DNA of 64,000 nucleotides from Candidatus Thioglobus sp. (GCA_028228555.1 JAOJBP010000002.1:62001-126000); one strand, 5' to 3'. Counted from the stretch's first letter, positions 18,007 through 26,935 are shown. Translations and numbers: made by a program. Notes: generated from the sequence alone by a model not told the origin.

Positions 18007-19611
18007 TTAGTGTTTGGTTATCTCTTTAATTGAATTAATGTCAACTTTTGCGTTAAACGCTTGCTCTAATTTTTGCACTATTTCGTTATTTAAAAACTCT
18101 TGCTGAATATTAGTTAAATATTGATTATGAGCTTGTGTTTCTTTTTGTGCAAGGGTTTGTTCTGTGAGCTTATTCAAGTCAATCGCTAAAGTTAGGCTTG
18201 GGTATTGAGCTTGAAGACTTGTAAGTATGTTTTTTTGTACGTGTTCGCTGAGTAGATTAGCAAACTGTTCGTCAAGTGCAAGTGTTAGTGTATTGTTGGC
18301 AAAAGAAGTAAACAAGGTGTTTTTAACTAACATTTTTGCACCACCAGAAAGATTAAGCGATTGACTAAGAGTCTCCCATTCTTGCTGATTGCTAATTTCG
18401 GAAATTTCACTAGAAGCTTTGGATTTTGAAGACTTTTCTTTGGTTATCGGAGTTACTAACGCTTCAGTGATGTTATTATCAGATTGGCGTTTAGGCTCGA
18501 TTTTTAGAGTTTTTTTTTCTATAGGATTTTGGTTATCAATATCACTATGGAAAGCAATCATTCTTAAAAGAGTCATTTCAAAGCCAATTTGTTCGCTTGG
18601 TGCCAGAGGCATATTTTGTCCGCCATCAATGGCCATTTGATAAAAAATCTGTAAATCTTGATTAGAGATATGAGCAGCTAGCTCCTGAATGTCATCACTT
18701 ACTCCGTCATTAATAATTTGGGCTAATGAGATTTGATGAAATAAAGAACTTAGATCTTTTAAAGCATTAGTTAGATTTTCACCACGATGAGCTAAATCTC
18801 TAATAAATTTAATCACCGCTTTTGCATCTTGATTAAACAAATGTTTGGCTAATGTAAGGATATCATCATGATGAACCAAGCCAAGCATTGCTTTAATGTC
18901 TTTGCTAGTTACTGTGCCATTTCCATATGAAATCGATTGATCAAGTAAGCTAAGTGCATCACGCATTGAGCCATTACCAAAATCAGCAATTTGATTAAGC
19001 GCAGCTTCTTCGAAACTCAAACCCTCAGTATTCATGATAAATTTTAGTTGACCTAAGATCTCATCATGGGTTAGTTGTTGTAGGGTAAATTGCAAGCAAC
19101 GAGATAAAACAGTGACTGGAAGCTTTTGCGGGTCTGTTGTTGCTAGTAAGAATTTAACATGTTCTGGCGGCTCCTCAAGCGTTTTAAGTAGGGCGTTAAA
19201 ACTACTTTTAGAGAGCATGTGAACCTCGTCGATCAAGTAAATCTTGTATCGATTTTTAGTTGGCATATATTGCGCATTTTCTAACAATTCGCGCATGTTA
19301 TCGACACCAGTATGCGAAGCTGCATCCAGCTCGATTAAATCAACTGATTGACCTTTGTCAATTTCGATACAAGTTGCACATTGGCCACAAGGCGAAGAAC
19401 TAACACCTACTTCACAATTGATGGATTTGGCAAAGATGCGTGCAATGGTAGTTTTTCCGACACCACGAGTACCAGTAAATAAAAAACCGTGGTGTAAGTT
19501 ATTAGCATCTAGCGCGTTGACTAGGGTTTTTTTAGCATGAGTTTGCCCAACTAATTCGCCAAACGTATGCGGGCGGTATTTGCGGGCTAGGACTTGATAA
19601 TGCTCACTCAT
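18007..19611 (-). CDS. dnaX: DNA polymerase III tau subunit, with a possible gamma frameshift site
   Basis: The clamp-loader ATPase of the replisome, 534 residues. Walker A GTRGVGKT is at 47-54, the zinc module uses Cys66, 75, 78 and 81, Walker B is LIDEVH at about 126-131 and the SRC sensor motif is at 170-172. Domain III ends near residue 365. There the gene has nine consecutive A's (codons Glu365-Lys366-Lys367-Thr368). A -1 slip stops after six more codons and a +1 slip after one, which would give a gamma-like protein of about 368-373 residues. The remaining tail (DnaB- and alpha-binding region) is low in conservation, as usual. First gene of dnaX-ybaB-recR. Confidence 0.96.
   Translation of the reverse strand: MSEHYQVLARKYRPHTFGELVGQTHAKKTLVNALDANNLHHGFLFTGTRGVGKTTIARIFAKSINCEVGVSSSPCGQCATCIEIDKGQSVDLIELDAASHTGVDNMRELLENAQYMPTKNRYKIYLIDEVHMLSKSSFNALLKTLEEPPEHVKFLLATTDPQKLPVTVLSRCLQFTLQQLTHDEILGQLKFIMNTEGLSFEEAALNQIADFGNGSMRDALSLLDQSISYGNGTVTSKDIKAMLGLVHHDDILTLAKHLFNQDAKAVIKFIRDLAHRGENLTNALKDLSSLFHQISLAQIINDGVSDDIQELAAHISNQDLQIFYQMAIDGGQNMPLAPSEQIGFEMTLLRMIAFHSDIDNQNPIEKKTLKIEPKRQSDNNITEALVTPITKEKSSKSKASSEISEISNQQEWETLSQSLNLSGGAKMLVKNTLFTSFANNTLTLALDEQFANLLSEHVQKNILTSLQAQYPSLTLAIDLNKLTEQTLAQKETQAHNQYLTNIQQEFLNNEIVQKLEQAFNAKVDINSIKEITKH
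18510..18518 (-). promoter_or_regulatory. A9 slippery run in dnaX (candidate tau/gamma slippage site)
   Basis: Nine A's on the coding strand span codons 365-368. The -1 frame downstream reads AAC TCT AAA AAT CGA GCC TAA and the +1 frame reads CTC TAA. No AGGAG-like element lies just upstream, so transcriptional slippage fits better than E. coli-type ribosomal frameshifting. Confidence 0.5.
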
Positions 19612-19634
19612 GCTTAAAAGGATAATTTAAAAGT

Positions 19635-19743
19635 GGCAGCACCAAGAATAACATCCAACACCTGAAAAAATTATTACCGTTGCTTCCTTCCGGACCTGGC
19701 GGAGTTCATAACCATTCATTGTCGGCGCACCCTTAGTGCTACC
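19635..19743 (-). ncRNA. ffs: Signal recognition particle RNA, small bacterial (4.5S) type
   Basis: Read on the minus strand, the conserved apical hairpin CCAGGTCCGGAAGGAAGCA is present with its GGAA tetraloop and the asymmetric loops that bind Ffh. The ends GGTAGCACTA and TGGTGCTGCC pair, allowing G-U pairs, which gives an RNA of about 109 nt. It lies just upstream of dnaX on the same strand. The other 188 bases of this 320-bp gene-free interval, up to the lysE-like gene, hold only an 8-bp inverted repeat (19747-19768) and no clear promoter consensus. Confidence 0.95.
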
Positions 19744-19746
19744 AAA

Positions 19747-19768
19747 ATTTATTTTACGCGAAATAAAT
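19747..19768. repeat. Perfect 8-bp inverted repeat just upstream of the SRP RNA
   Basis: ATTTATTT, six bases (TACGCG), AAATAAAT. On the minus strand it covers the place where the -10 of ffs would be (TAAAAT), so it could be an operator or only a promoter-region coincidence. Confidence 0.35.
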
Positions 19769-19931
19769 GACTAGGTTTTTGATAAAAAGAGTGACGCCGT
19801 TATTTAATTTGAAAAGCGCTTTTATGAAAGAAACTTAACAACAATTTATCCAGTATGTTTTTGTTTTAAAATTAATCAAATTTTGATTATTTCACAAGCA
19901 TGCAGCAATCTTTTAGAAGCGTTAAAAACAT

Positions 19932-20552
19932 ATGAGTATCGAAACTTGGGTTAGTCTAATCGTTGCATCCTTTTTTATCAGTCTTTCCCCAGGCCCTGGC
20001 GCTATTACAACCATTAATCAGAGTATTCGCTATGGCTTTAAAAAATCACTTTATACGATTATAGGTTTACAGATTGGCTATGGTGTGCAAATTGTATTTG
20101 TGTCAATCGGCATAGGGCTTTTCATTACTTCCAATGAGTTTTTATTTGCAGCGATTAAATGGGTAGGTGTTGTATATCTTGTAGTACTTGGACTTCAACA
20201 GTGGTTAGCTAAGCCTGAATATGTTGATTTGGCTTACAACCAAACGGGTGAAAAATTTACTGCTTATAAGCATTTTTTAAAAGCAAGCTTTATTAACTTG
20301 TTAAATCTTAAAGCGACCGTGTTTTTAATTATATTCATTCCTCTATTTATTCAGCCAGAGTTAGATCAATCCAGCCAAATCAGCATCATAGTTGTCACTT
20401 TACTGGTGGTTGATATATTTATTATGCTCGGTTATGCCACTTTATCAAACTATATTAGAAAGTGGGTTGATAACGATAAAGTTAAGTATTTAAATAGATT
20501 TACCGGAGCCGTGCTGATATTGGTTGGATTGTCTATTGGCTATCAGCTTTAG
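19932..20552 (+). CDS. LysE/RhtB-family amino acid exporter
   Basis: A 206-residue inner-membrane protein with about six hydrophobic segments. The N-terminal SLIVASFFISLSPGPGAITTINQSIRYG carries the LysE/RhtB signature (SPGPxxxxxxxxxxxxG). The middle block FLKASFINLLNLKATVFLIIFIPLF is also typical, with the N-x-K-A motif of the family. These proteins export amino acids such as homoserine, threonine, lysine or leucine; the substrate cannot be set from sequence. Stand-alone gene between the SRP RNA and the murU end, with its own ATG and no neighbour on the strand. Confidence 0.85.
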   Translation: MSIETWVSLIVASFFISLSPGPGAITTINQSIRYGFKKSLYTIIGLQIGYGVQIVFVSIGIGLFITSNEFLFAAIKWVGVVYLVVLGLQQWLAKPEYVDLAYNQTGEKFTAYKHFLKASFINLLNLKATVFLIIFIPLFIQPELDQSSQISIIVVTLLVVDIFIMLGYATLSNYIRKWVDNDKVKYLNRFTGAVLILVGLSIGYQL

Positions 20553-20741
20553 TAAGTCAAATTCATTTTTAAAATTTCCAAAATAATGCAAATGACTTAA
20601 CAGCTGGCTAAATTCTACTATTTTTGTGATTTTGATCCTCTTTAAAAGACATTAAAAGCGGTTTTTTAGCTTAAATAGGACTAAAAACAACTTGTTCTAT
20701 GAATTTTTTAAATACAAAAAGCGAGTTATTGAGATATTGAT

Positions 20742-20760
20742 AAAAAATTTGGCAAATTTT
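20742..20760 (-). terminator. Weak terminator for the rodA-to-murU run
   Basis: Reading the minus strand, AAAATTT, a GCC loop and AAATTTT form a 7-bp A/T stem followed by two more T's. The rest of the 232-bp spacer (20553-20784) is AT-rich with nothing recognisable. Confidence 0.35.
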
Positions 20761-20784
20761 CAAAACGCCGGATTTTTCTTAATT

Positions 20785-21447
20785 CTAGCGAAAATTAGCC
20801 TGCTCTAAGCGCTCTGGCGTTCCAATATCTTGCCAATGGCCATCATAATGCTCTGCACTGAGTTTATTGTTAGCAATAGCGTCCTTAAGCAATGGATAAA
20901 GCGCTAGCTGACCTGGAGTAGATGTATATGGTTTGAAAAAATTAGGATGATAGATGCCAACGCCAGAGAATGTCAGATCGTTAGATTGATTGATTGACAC
21001 CTGGTGATCATCTGTTAGAGAAAAATCACCAGTTGTATTATGCTCAGGATTGTCTACTAATATCAAATGAGCAAGTGAATCAACTGGAAGGGCAAGTTTG
21101 GATAAATCATAATCACATAACACATCAGAATTAATAACAACAAACGGCTCTTTTCCTAATAGTGGCAATGCTTTGATAATGCCACCAGCAGTATCAAGTG
21201 CACCAGAAAATTCATCACTATAAGTAACCTTGACACCAAGCCTTGATCCATTACCAATATAAGCCTTAATTTGCCACCCCAAATAAGCAACATTTACAAT
21301 AATATTGCTTATTTTAGCTTTTTTAAGTGCCATAATTGAGTGCTCGATTAACGTTAAGCCTCTAACTTTCAAAAGGGGCTTAGGGGTGGTTTTAGTGAGT
21401 GGCATCATGCGCTCACCTCTGCCTGCGGCTAAAATCATGGCTTTCAT
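20785..21447 (-). CDS. murU: N-acetylmuramate alpha-1-phosphate uridylyltransferase
   Basis: A 220-residue sugar-phosphate nucleotidyltransferase. The N-terminal MKAMILAAGRGERMMPLTKTTPKPLL is the nucleotide-binding signature (GxGxR...PKP) and NSDVLCDYDL carries the metal-binding Asp. The protein has the short, single-domain length of MurU, without the extra domains of GlmU or GalU. MurU joins UTP and MurNAc-1-phosphate to give UDP-MurNAc, bypassing de novo synthesis. The assignment rests on the overlap (4 nt) with amgK, the only enzyme known to feed it. Without that context it would be called a generic nucleotidyltransferase. Confidence 0.85.
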   Translation of the reverse strand: MKAMILAAGRGERMMPLTKTTPKPLLKVRGLTLIEHSIMALKKAKISNIIVNVAYLGWQIKAYIGNGSRLGVKVTYSDEFSGALDTAGGIIKALPLLGKEPFVVINSDVLCDYDLSKLALPVDSLAHLILVDNPEHNTTGDFSLTDDHQVSINQSNDLTFSGVGIYHPNFFKPYTSTPGQLALYPLLKDAIANNKLSAEHYDGHWQDIGTPERLEQANFR

Positions 21448-22397
21448 TGGTCTACCTTTGTTAAGTTGATAATGTCTTTTAAGTAAATAAAATTTGGATA
21501 TTTGTCAGCTATCTGTAGGACATATTTTTCAATTAATGGAATGTCTTTTAAATATTGATGCTTGCCATCACGTATTGAGAGACGTTTGAAAATTCCTAAA
21601 ATTTTCAAATGGCGCTGTAAGCCCATTAAGTCAAATTGCTTTTCAAATTCATTAAAGCTAATGGCGATTTTTGCCTGAGTATGATAGTCAGTCAGCAAAG
21701 TATGTAATTCACTAGTTTCAAGTTCATAATAAGCATCTTTTAATAAAGAAACTAGATCATAACTATTGGAGCCGACAACTGCATCTTGAAAATCAATAAC
21801 TGAAAGTTTATTGTTAGTTATCATTAAATTTCTGCAATGATAGTCTCGATGAACAAAAACTTGCGGAGAATTGAGAGAATTTTGTACCAATTCATTAAAT
21901 AGCTGATGTAATTGATTAAGCAAAGGTTGCTCAATATTTTTCGGCAAATACCATTCTACTAAAAGTTGTAATTCAGCTTTTAGTAGTGATTCATCATAAT
22001 GATTAAGCGCTTGTTTATGCCAATCTATGGTTTGTAATTTGATAAGCTCATCAATTGCCATTCGATATAAATTAAGAGTATTTGACTTGTCGAGCGCTTG
22101 CAGAAAAGTTATAGAACCTAGATCTTCAATAAGTAAAAAACCTTGTTGTAAATCTTGATCAATAATTTTAGGCGCATAAATGCCGTTGAGTCTTAATAGT
22201 TTGGCAATTTTTACAAAAATCTCAGAGTTTTCCTTGTCTGGAGGCGCATCCATGGCAATAAATGATAGGTTGCTGCGCTCAATGCGAAAGTATCGACGAA
22301 AGCTCGCATCATCACTAGCTTTAGAGATGGTGAAATTAGCATCATCAAAGAAAATTTCCAACCAATCTTCAAGTTGATCTAAGCGCGTGTCAAACAC
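21444..22397 (-). CDS. amgK: Anomeric MurNAc/GlcNAc kinase
   Basis: An aminoglycoside-phosphotransferase-fold kinase. SKASDDASFRRYFRI at the N-terminus, FVHRDYHCRNLMI (catalytic loop, HxDxxxxN) and VIDFQDAVVGSNSYDLVSLLKDAYYEL match AmgK of Pseudomonas, which phosphorylates MurNAc at C1 during peptidoglycan recycling. I chose the GTG start eight bases inside the end of the aminotransferase gene (317 aa); a TTG 16 codons earlier is the only longer option and would overlap by 56 bp. It is followed by murU with a 4-nt overlap. No visible ribosome-binding site; translation is probably coupled. Confidence 0.87.
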   Translation of the reverse strand: MFDTRLDQLEDWLEIFFDDANFTISKASDDASFRRYFRIERSNLSFIAMDAPPDKENSEIFVKIAKLLRLNGIYAPKIIDQDLQQGFLLIEDLGSITFLQALDKSNTLNLYRMAIDELIKLQTIDWHKQALNHYDESLLKAELQLLVEWYLPKNIEQPLLNQLHQLFNELVQNSLNSPQVFVHRDYHCRNLMITNNKLSVIDFQDAVVGSNSYDLVSLLKDAYYELETSELHTLLTDYHTQAKIAISFNEFEKQFDLMGLQRHLKILGIFKRLSIRDGKHQYLKDIPLIEKYVLQIADKYPNFIYLKDIINLTKVDQ

Positions 22398-23223
22398 TTT
22401 TAATAATTTGATAATGGTCGTAAACTTGTGACCAATGATGGCCAATTTTGCCTTTATTAATGGGTTTTGAATCTACATTGGTAATAGGCATAACTTCGCG
22501 AGTTGAGCTGGAAATCCAAACCTCATCAGCACTAAACAAGTCATCGATTTTCGTTGCAGCTTCTTTAATGTTTAACCCGCAATGATGAGCGCTTTCAATT
22601 ACTAGATCTCGGGTAATGCCAGATAAAATATGCTGGCCAGTAGGGTGTGTAAATAACGTATTGCCTTTAACTGTAAAGACATTAGAGGTTGCACCTTCAG
22701 TCATAATTTGGTCACGATGTAGGATGACTTCCTCTACCTGACTTTGTTTTGCTTGGTGAGAGTATATGATATTCGCTAAAAGTGAGGTCGCCTTGATGTC
22801 ACATCTTTCCCAGCGGAAATCTGGCTGAGTAATAGCGTGAAAACCATTCTCTAATTCAGTTTTTGTTCTTGGAGTTATAGGATTTAATTCTATGAATACA
22901 GTGGGTGTTAGCTCATTAAAACTATGCTTTCTAACCGTATCTGCGCCCCGAGTAATTTGCAAATAAATGGCTTGATTGGAGTTTGGTGATTGTTCAAGTA
23001 GCTGCTCAAAAATACTTTGATATTTCTCAGGCGTATAAGGATTACTAATTTGAATTGAATCTAGGCTGTTTTGTAAGCGGGCAAGATGATCAGATAAGCG
23101 AAAAATTTTGCCAGCATAAACAGGGATAACTTCATAAACACCGTCTCCAAATAAAAAGCCTCTATCCATAACAGAGATACAGGCTTGATCTTTAGGGGTG
23201 AATTCTCCGTTAAGAAAGACCAT
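22390..23223 (-). CDS. dat: Class IV aminotransferase, probable D-amino acid aminotransferase
   Basis: A pyridoxal-phosphate enzyme of 277 residues. MVFLNGEFTPKDQACISVMDRGFLFGDGVYEVIPVY is the class IV N-terminus. The expected catalytic Lys is not where I can be certain of it by eye, but the EVILHRDQIMTEGATSNVF block of D-alanine/branched-chain transaminases (E-G-x-x-S-N-x-F) is intact. It lies directly behind dacA, as D-amino acid transaminase does in Legionella and Pseudomonas, where it is linked to D-Ala or D-Glu supply for the wall. ATG overlaps the dacA stop by one base. Confidence 0.82.
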   Translation of the reverse strand: MVFLNGEFTPKDQACISVMDRGFLFGDGVYEVIPVYAGKIFRLSDHLARLQNSLDSIQISNPYTPEKYQSIFEQLLEQSPNSNQAIYLQITRGADTVRKHSFNELTPTVFIELNPITPRTKTELENGFHAITQPDFRWERCDIKATSLLANIIYSHQAKQSQVEEVILHRDQIMTEGATSNVFTVKGNTLFTHPTGQHILSGITRDLVIESAHHCGLNIKEAATKIDDLFSADEVWISSSTREVMPITNVDSKPINKGKIGHHWSQVYDHYQIIKSV

Positions 23224-24350
23224 TAAAGCCCAACTTTCTCCAGCATGCGAGAGAAAAACCCAGCTTGCTCGGCATCTTCTAGAGCAACTAATGGAACACT
23301 TGCGATGGTTTTGCCTTCAAACTGAATTAACAATTTACCAATTGATTCACCCTTTTTGACGGGAGCTGATAGCTCGCTATTAAGCTGAATAACTTGGTCA
23401 GATAGTTTAAATTGACCACGTGCTAGGGTGAAGCTTGCTTGGCTAGTTGTGCCCACTTTAAGTGAATCTTTAGTAGCACTTTTAATAGGAACTTCTTTAT
23501 TGATATCTTTTAGTCGCTGAGTTTCAAAGAAACGGAATCCATAATCCAGAATTTTTTGTGTTTGCGCTGTTCGCGCTTCGACACCTGTTGAGCCAAGCAC
23601 AACTGAAATTAGACGCATTCCAACACGATTGGCACTTGCAACGAGATTGTAACCTGCTTTTTTAGTATGGCCAGTTTTAAGTCCATCAACCGTATGATCG
23701 CTCCAAAGTAGTTTGTTGCGATTACGTTGCTTAATACCATGATAGGTAAATTCCTTTTGAGAATACCATGGGTAGAATTGAGGGAAATCACGAATAATTG
23801 CAGCTGACAAAATCGCCATATCAGCAGCGGTAGTGTATTGATCTTTGTTAGGCAAACCCGAGGCATTTTCAAAACGAGAATTTTTCATACCTAGTTCGCG
23901 AGCATATTCGTTCATATAAGTTGCAAAAGTACCCTCTGTACCAGCAATATGTTCTGCCAATGCAACAGAAGAATCATTACCTGACTGGATAATCATGCCT
24001 TTTAAAAGAGTTTCTAGTTTAATATTTTTTCCAACTTCAATAAAACTTTTTGATCCACCTGTTTTCCAAGCTTTTTTGCTAATTCGAACCTCATCTTCAA
24101 GACTTGCACGTCCATCATTAATAAGCTGAAAAACGACATAAGAAGTCATCAGTTTAGTTAGACTAGCAGGTGAGCGCTTTACATCTGCATTATGACTAGC
24201 AAGTGTTTTTCCAGAGTTGAAATCTAATACTGTGTATGCAGCAGCACCAATATCTGGCGCTTTAGGTGTTATAAAAATTGCTGCTTGCGCATTAAATGCA
24301 AGACTAGCAACAGAAAGAATTAGAAGTTTTGATAAGTTTGGAAAGTGCAT
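23223..24350 (-). CDS. dacA: D-alanyl-D-alanine carboxypeptidase (PBP5/6)
   Basis: A periplasmic penicillin-binding protein, 375 residues, with a signal peptide at 1-23 (LLILSVASLAFNAQA). The serine motif SLTK has its nucleophile at 63, the SGN motif is in IIQSGNDSSVALAEH, and KTG is in VDGLKTGHTKKAGYNL. The C-terminal beta domain and a short amphipathic anchor helix (FFSRMLEKVGL) are as in PBP5, which sits on the outer face of the inner membrane and removes the terminal D-Ala from pentapeptides. Fourth in the Mth938-rodA-mltB-dacA-dat-amgK-murU run. Confidence 0.96.
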   Translation of the reverse strand: MHFPNLSKLLILSVASLAFNAQAAIFITPKAPDIGAAAYTVLDFNSGKTLASHNADVKRSPASLTKLMTSYVVFQLINDGRASLEDEVRISKKAWKTGGSKSFIEVGKNIKLETLLKGMIIQSGNDSSVALAEHIAGTEGTFATYMNEYARELGMKNSRFENASGLPNKDQYTTAADMAILSAAIIRDFPQFYPWYSQKEFTYHGIKQRNRNKLLWSDHTVDGLKTGHTKKAGYNLVASANRVGMRLISVVLGSTGVEARTAQTQKILDYGFRFFETQRLKDINKEVPIKSATKDSLKVGTTSQASFTLARGQFKLSDQVIQLNSELSAPVKKGESIGKLLIQFEGKTIASVPLVALEDAEQAGFFSRMLEKVGL

Positions 24351-24354
24351 AATT

Positions 24355-25350
24355 TTATGGATTGGTTTGATTAAATCGTTGCGTTAGTTTGTCAGATAAT
24401 TGGAAAGCAGTCATTGCATATCTATTGTCATGATTATAACGGGTTAATATATAAAAATTCCAAAAAGTCAACCAGGTTTCTGACTTATTGTCTTGTGGTA
24501 GTTTGATAAAGGAAATTTTGGTTTCATCGCCAATGTCGCCATCTATATCAAAGCCATTGCTACGCCAATATTGAGCATTTTTTTTAGGCTTATTAGTGCT
24601 AGATTTTGCATATTTTAATTGTGAATCTGTCAGTGTGATTGGACGAGCATAAGGGCCAAAATCATGCCAATGATGCTTGTCAAAATAATTAGCAATTGAA
24701 CCGATCGCATCAACAGGATTGGAAAATAGATCTGTTTTTCCATCAAAATCAAAATCCACAGCATAATAACGATAAGAGCTAGAGATAAATTGTCCATAGC
24801 CCATGGCACCTGCATAAGAACCTTTGATTAAAAGTGGTGGTAGTGTATTTTCGCGTGACATTAATAAAAATTCTTTAAGTTCTCTTTGATAGAATTTTTT
24901 ACGACGATGATTTCCAAAAGATAGTCTGGCCAAGGTTTCTAAGGCAAAATGCTGGCCTTGATTTTCACCATAGTTAGTTTCAATACCTAAAATAGCCACA
25001 ATAATTTCTTGAGGAACGTTATATTTCTTTTCAGCTCGTTTTAAAGCTTTAAGATTATTTTTCCAAAATTCAACACCATTTTCTATACGACTATCAGTGA
25101 TAAATAATGAGCGATATTTATCCCAAGACATAGTTTTAGCTTTAGGTTTTTTGATAGTGGATTTAGGTTTTTTTTCTGCAACGATTAAATTAACTTGAGA
25201 GAAAATTGAAACCAACTCAGTTTTACTAAAATGATGCTCTTTAACCATCTTGTTAATGAAATCATGTGTCACTTGAAAATTTGTAGCTGGTAGGGTTTTG
25301 GCAAAAATAGATTGCGACAAAAATACAAGAAATATTAAGAATATAGGCAT
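24355..25350 (-). CDS. mltB: Membrane-bound lytic transglycosylase B
   Basis: MltB cuts the MurNAc-GlcNAc bond and leaves 1,6-anhydro ends. The 331-residue protein has an N-terminal hydrophobic signal (IFLIFLVFLSQSIFA) without a clear lipobox Cys, so it may be soluble in the periplasm. The catalytic Glu is at 124 in AILGIETNYGENQG; SYAGAMGYGQFISSSYRYYAVDFDGKTD-type segments follow (partly quoted; GYGQF is the hallmark). Its ATG overlaps the rodA stop by one base. Confidence 0.94.
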   Translation of the reverse strand: MPIFLIFLVFLSQSIFAKTLPATNFQVTHDFINKMVKEHHFSKTELVSIFSQVNLIVAEKKPKSTIKKPKAKTMSWDKYRSLFITDSRIENGVEFWKNNLKALKRAEKKYNVPQEIIVAILGIETNYGENQGQHFALETLARLSFGNHRRKKFYQRELKEFLLMSRENTLPPLLIKGSYAGAMGYGQFISSSYRYYAVDFDFDGKTDLFSNPVDAIGSIANYFDKHHWHDFGPYARPITLTDSQLKYAKSSTNKPKKNAQYWRSNGFDIDGDIGDETKISFIKLPQDNKSETWLTFWNFYILTRYNHDNRYAMTAFQLSDKLTQRFNQTNP

Positions 25351-26489
25351 TATCGCTGTAAGTATCTTGGAGTCTTATGTTTGCGAATAGACATAATAAT
25401 GCCGAAGCTAGACATAAGAGTAATGAGTGATGAGCCACCATAGCTAATAAATGGTAATGGAACACCAACAACAGGTAGCAGTCCAGATACCATGCCAATA
25501 TTGACAAAAATATAGGTAAAGAAGGTCAGAGTAAGGCTAGCACCTAAAAGCTTAGAAAAATTGTCTTCTGATTGAAATGAAATAACAAAAGCTCTGAAGA
25601 TAATCAAACCATATAAGGTGAATAAAAATAGTACCCCCATTAGTCCTAACTCTTCAGCAATCACAGAAAAGATAAAGTCAGTGGAATGTTCTGGAAGGAA
25701 ATCTAGCTGTGATTGCGAGCCTTGCTCAAAACCTTTACCAAAGATACCGCCAGAACCAATTGCGATTTTAGATTGTAAAATATGATAGCCCGACCCCAAA
25801 GGATCCGAGCTTGGATCGATTAATGTCATGATGCGTTTTTTTTGATATGCCAGTAATAAATAATTCCAGGCAATATAGCCAATACTAGCAATAAATGAGC
25901 TTATTACACCAAAATTAAGCCAATGATTTTTAAGAATTTGAATACGAATGCCAGAGAAAAAAAGTACATAAAATCCTGAGGCACCAATTAATAATGAAGT
26001 ACCAAGGTCAGGCTGCTTTGCGATTAAAAAAACAATAACAAAAATAGAGGAGATAGATAAAAAAATTGGCAAAGGTTTCGGAGGTAGTGTTTTTTCACTA
26101 AGGATCGAGGCGATGGCAATAGGCACAATAACTTTCATAATTTCAGAAGGCTGAAAACGCATAAAACCAAGATCTAACCATCGTTGTGCGCCACCACTAC
26201 TGGAGCCAAATAGTAAAACTAAAATTAATAAAAAAATACCAAATAGCATCAAATAGGGGGAGAAGCGCTGTAACAAATAAGGCGGAATTTGCGCAATAAT
26301 AAGCATAGCGCTAAAAGCTAATGCAAAATGAAAAATTTGCTTGTAAAGAGTCGATATTGATTCAGAAGAGGCTGAATAAAGAATGACAAGACCAAAGCAG
26401 CTTAGTGCCATAATCATTAAGAATAAAGGTGTGTCCATTTTAAAGTAATGCCAATAATGACGCAATTGTGCAATACTAAAAAGCTTCAT
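25350..26489 (-). CDS. rodA: Rod-shape peptidoglycan glycosyltransferase RodA
   Basis: A SEDS-family polymerase of 379 residues with about ten transmembrane helices. Signatures: RWLDLGFMRFQPSEIMK with the Glu and the catalytic region, LPEHSTDFIFSVIAEELG, and near the end VVGVPLPFISYGGSSLI. It works with PBP2 during side-wall elongation. PBP2 (mrdA), which usually precedes rodA, is not upstream; a small Mth938-like gene is. The ATG overlaps that gene by 4 nt. RodA rather than FtsW because of the rodA-mltB-dacA order; FtsW is present separately next to murG. Confidence 0.95.
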   Translation of the reverse strand: MKLFSIAQLRHYWHYFKMDTPLFLMIMALSCFGLVILYSASSESISTLYKQIFHFALAFSAMLIIAQIPPYLLQRFSPYLMLFGIFLLILVLLFGSSSGGAQRWLDLGFMRFQPSEIMKVIVPIAIASILSEKTLPPKPLPIFLSISSIFVIVFLIAKQPDLGTSLLIGASGFYVLFFSGIRIQILKNHWLNFGVISSFIASIGYIAWNYLLLAYQKKRIMTLIDPSSDPLGSGYHILQSKIAIGSGGIFGKGFEQGSQSQLDFLPEHSTDFIFSVIAEELGLMGVLFLFTLYGLIIFRAFVISFQSEDNFSKLLGASLTLTFFTYIFVNIGMVSGLLPVVGVPLPFISYGGSSLITLMSSFGIIMSIRKHKTPRYLQR

Positions 26490-26848
26490 AATAACAATAA
26501 ACCAATGTTTCTAGCATCTGACAATAGAAGATTAAAGCTTCTACAGGCTGATTCACTGTTCATACTTTCAGTGCCAATGTTCATTTGTTGAATATCGACC
26601 TGTTGTTTAGCTGTTAAAAATTTAGGAGATGCGCCTGTGCCAATAATCAATATATCGATATCATCTTGATTAGATAACGAAAAAAGTGAAATTTTATTAA
26701 TATCTTCAATTGTGTTAATTTTTGTTTCAGTAAAAAAACTTCTAGAAATAAAACATGGTATTTTTATCTGTGTATGGCCTAGCTGAACTAACCCTTGTTC
26801 TATTGATATAACACTATTTTGATTGTTTTCTTGCTGGTTAAATTCCAC
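26486..26848 (-). CDS. Mth938-like domain protein (DUF498)
   Basis: A 120-residue protein of the DUF498/Mth938 family, relatives of the mitochondrial complex I assembly factor NDUFAF3. The recognisable block is IDILIIGTGASPKFLTAKQQVDI, then GIGTESMNSESACRSFNLLLSDARNIGLLL in the pattern typical of the family (a M-x-T-x-x-A-C-R-T-x-N type helix; here TESMNSESACRSFN). Biochemical role in bacteria unknown. It is the first gene of the minus-strand cell-wall run and overlaps rodA by 4 nt, though a wall function is not implied. Confidence 0.78.
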   Translation of the reverse strand: MEFNQQENNQNSVISIEQGLVQLGHTQIKIPCFISRSFFTETKINTIEDINKISLFSLSNQDDIDILIIGTGASPKFLTAKQQVDIQQMNIGTESMNSESACRSFNLLLSDARNIGLLLL

Positions 26849-26935
26849 GTAAAGAGTAGGTAGTTTTCTAATTATTAGCCATTATAACAACAGTCTCGGT
26901 GTAAAATTATTGTCTTTTTATATTAGAGAAAACTT

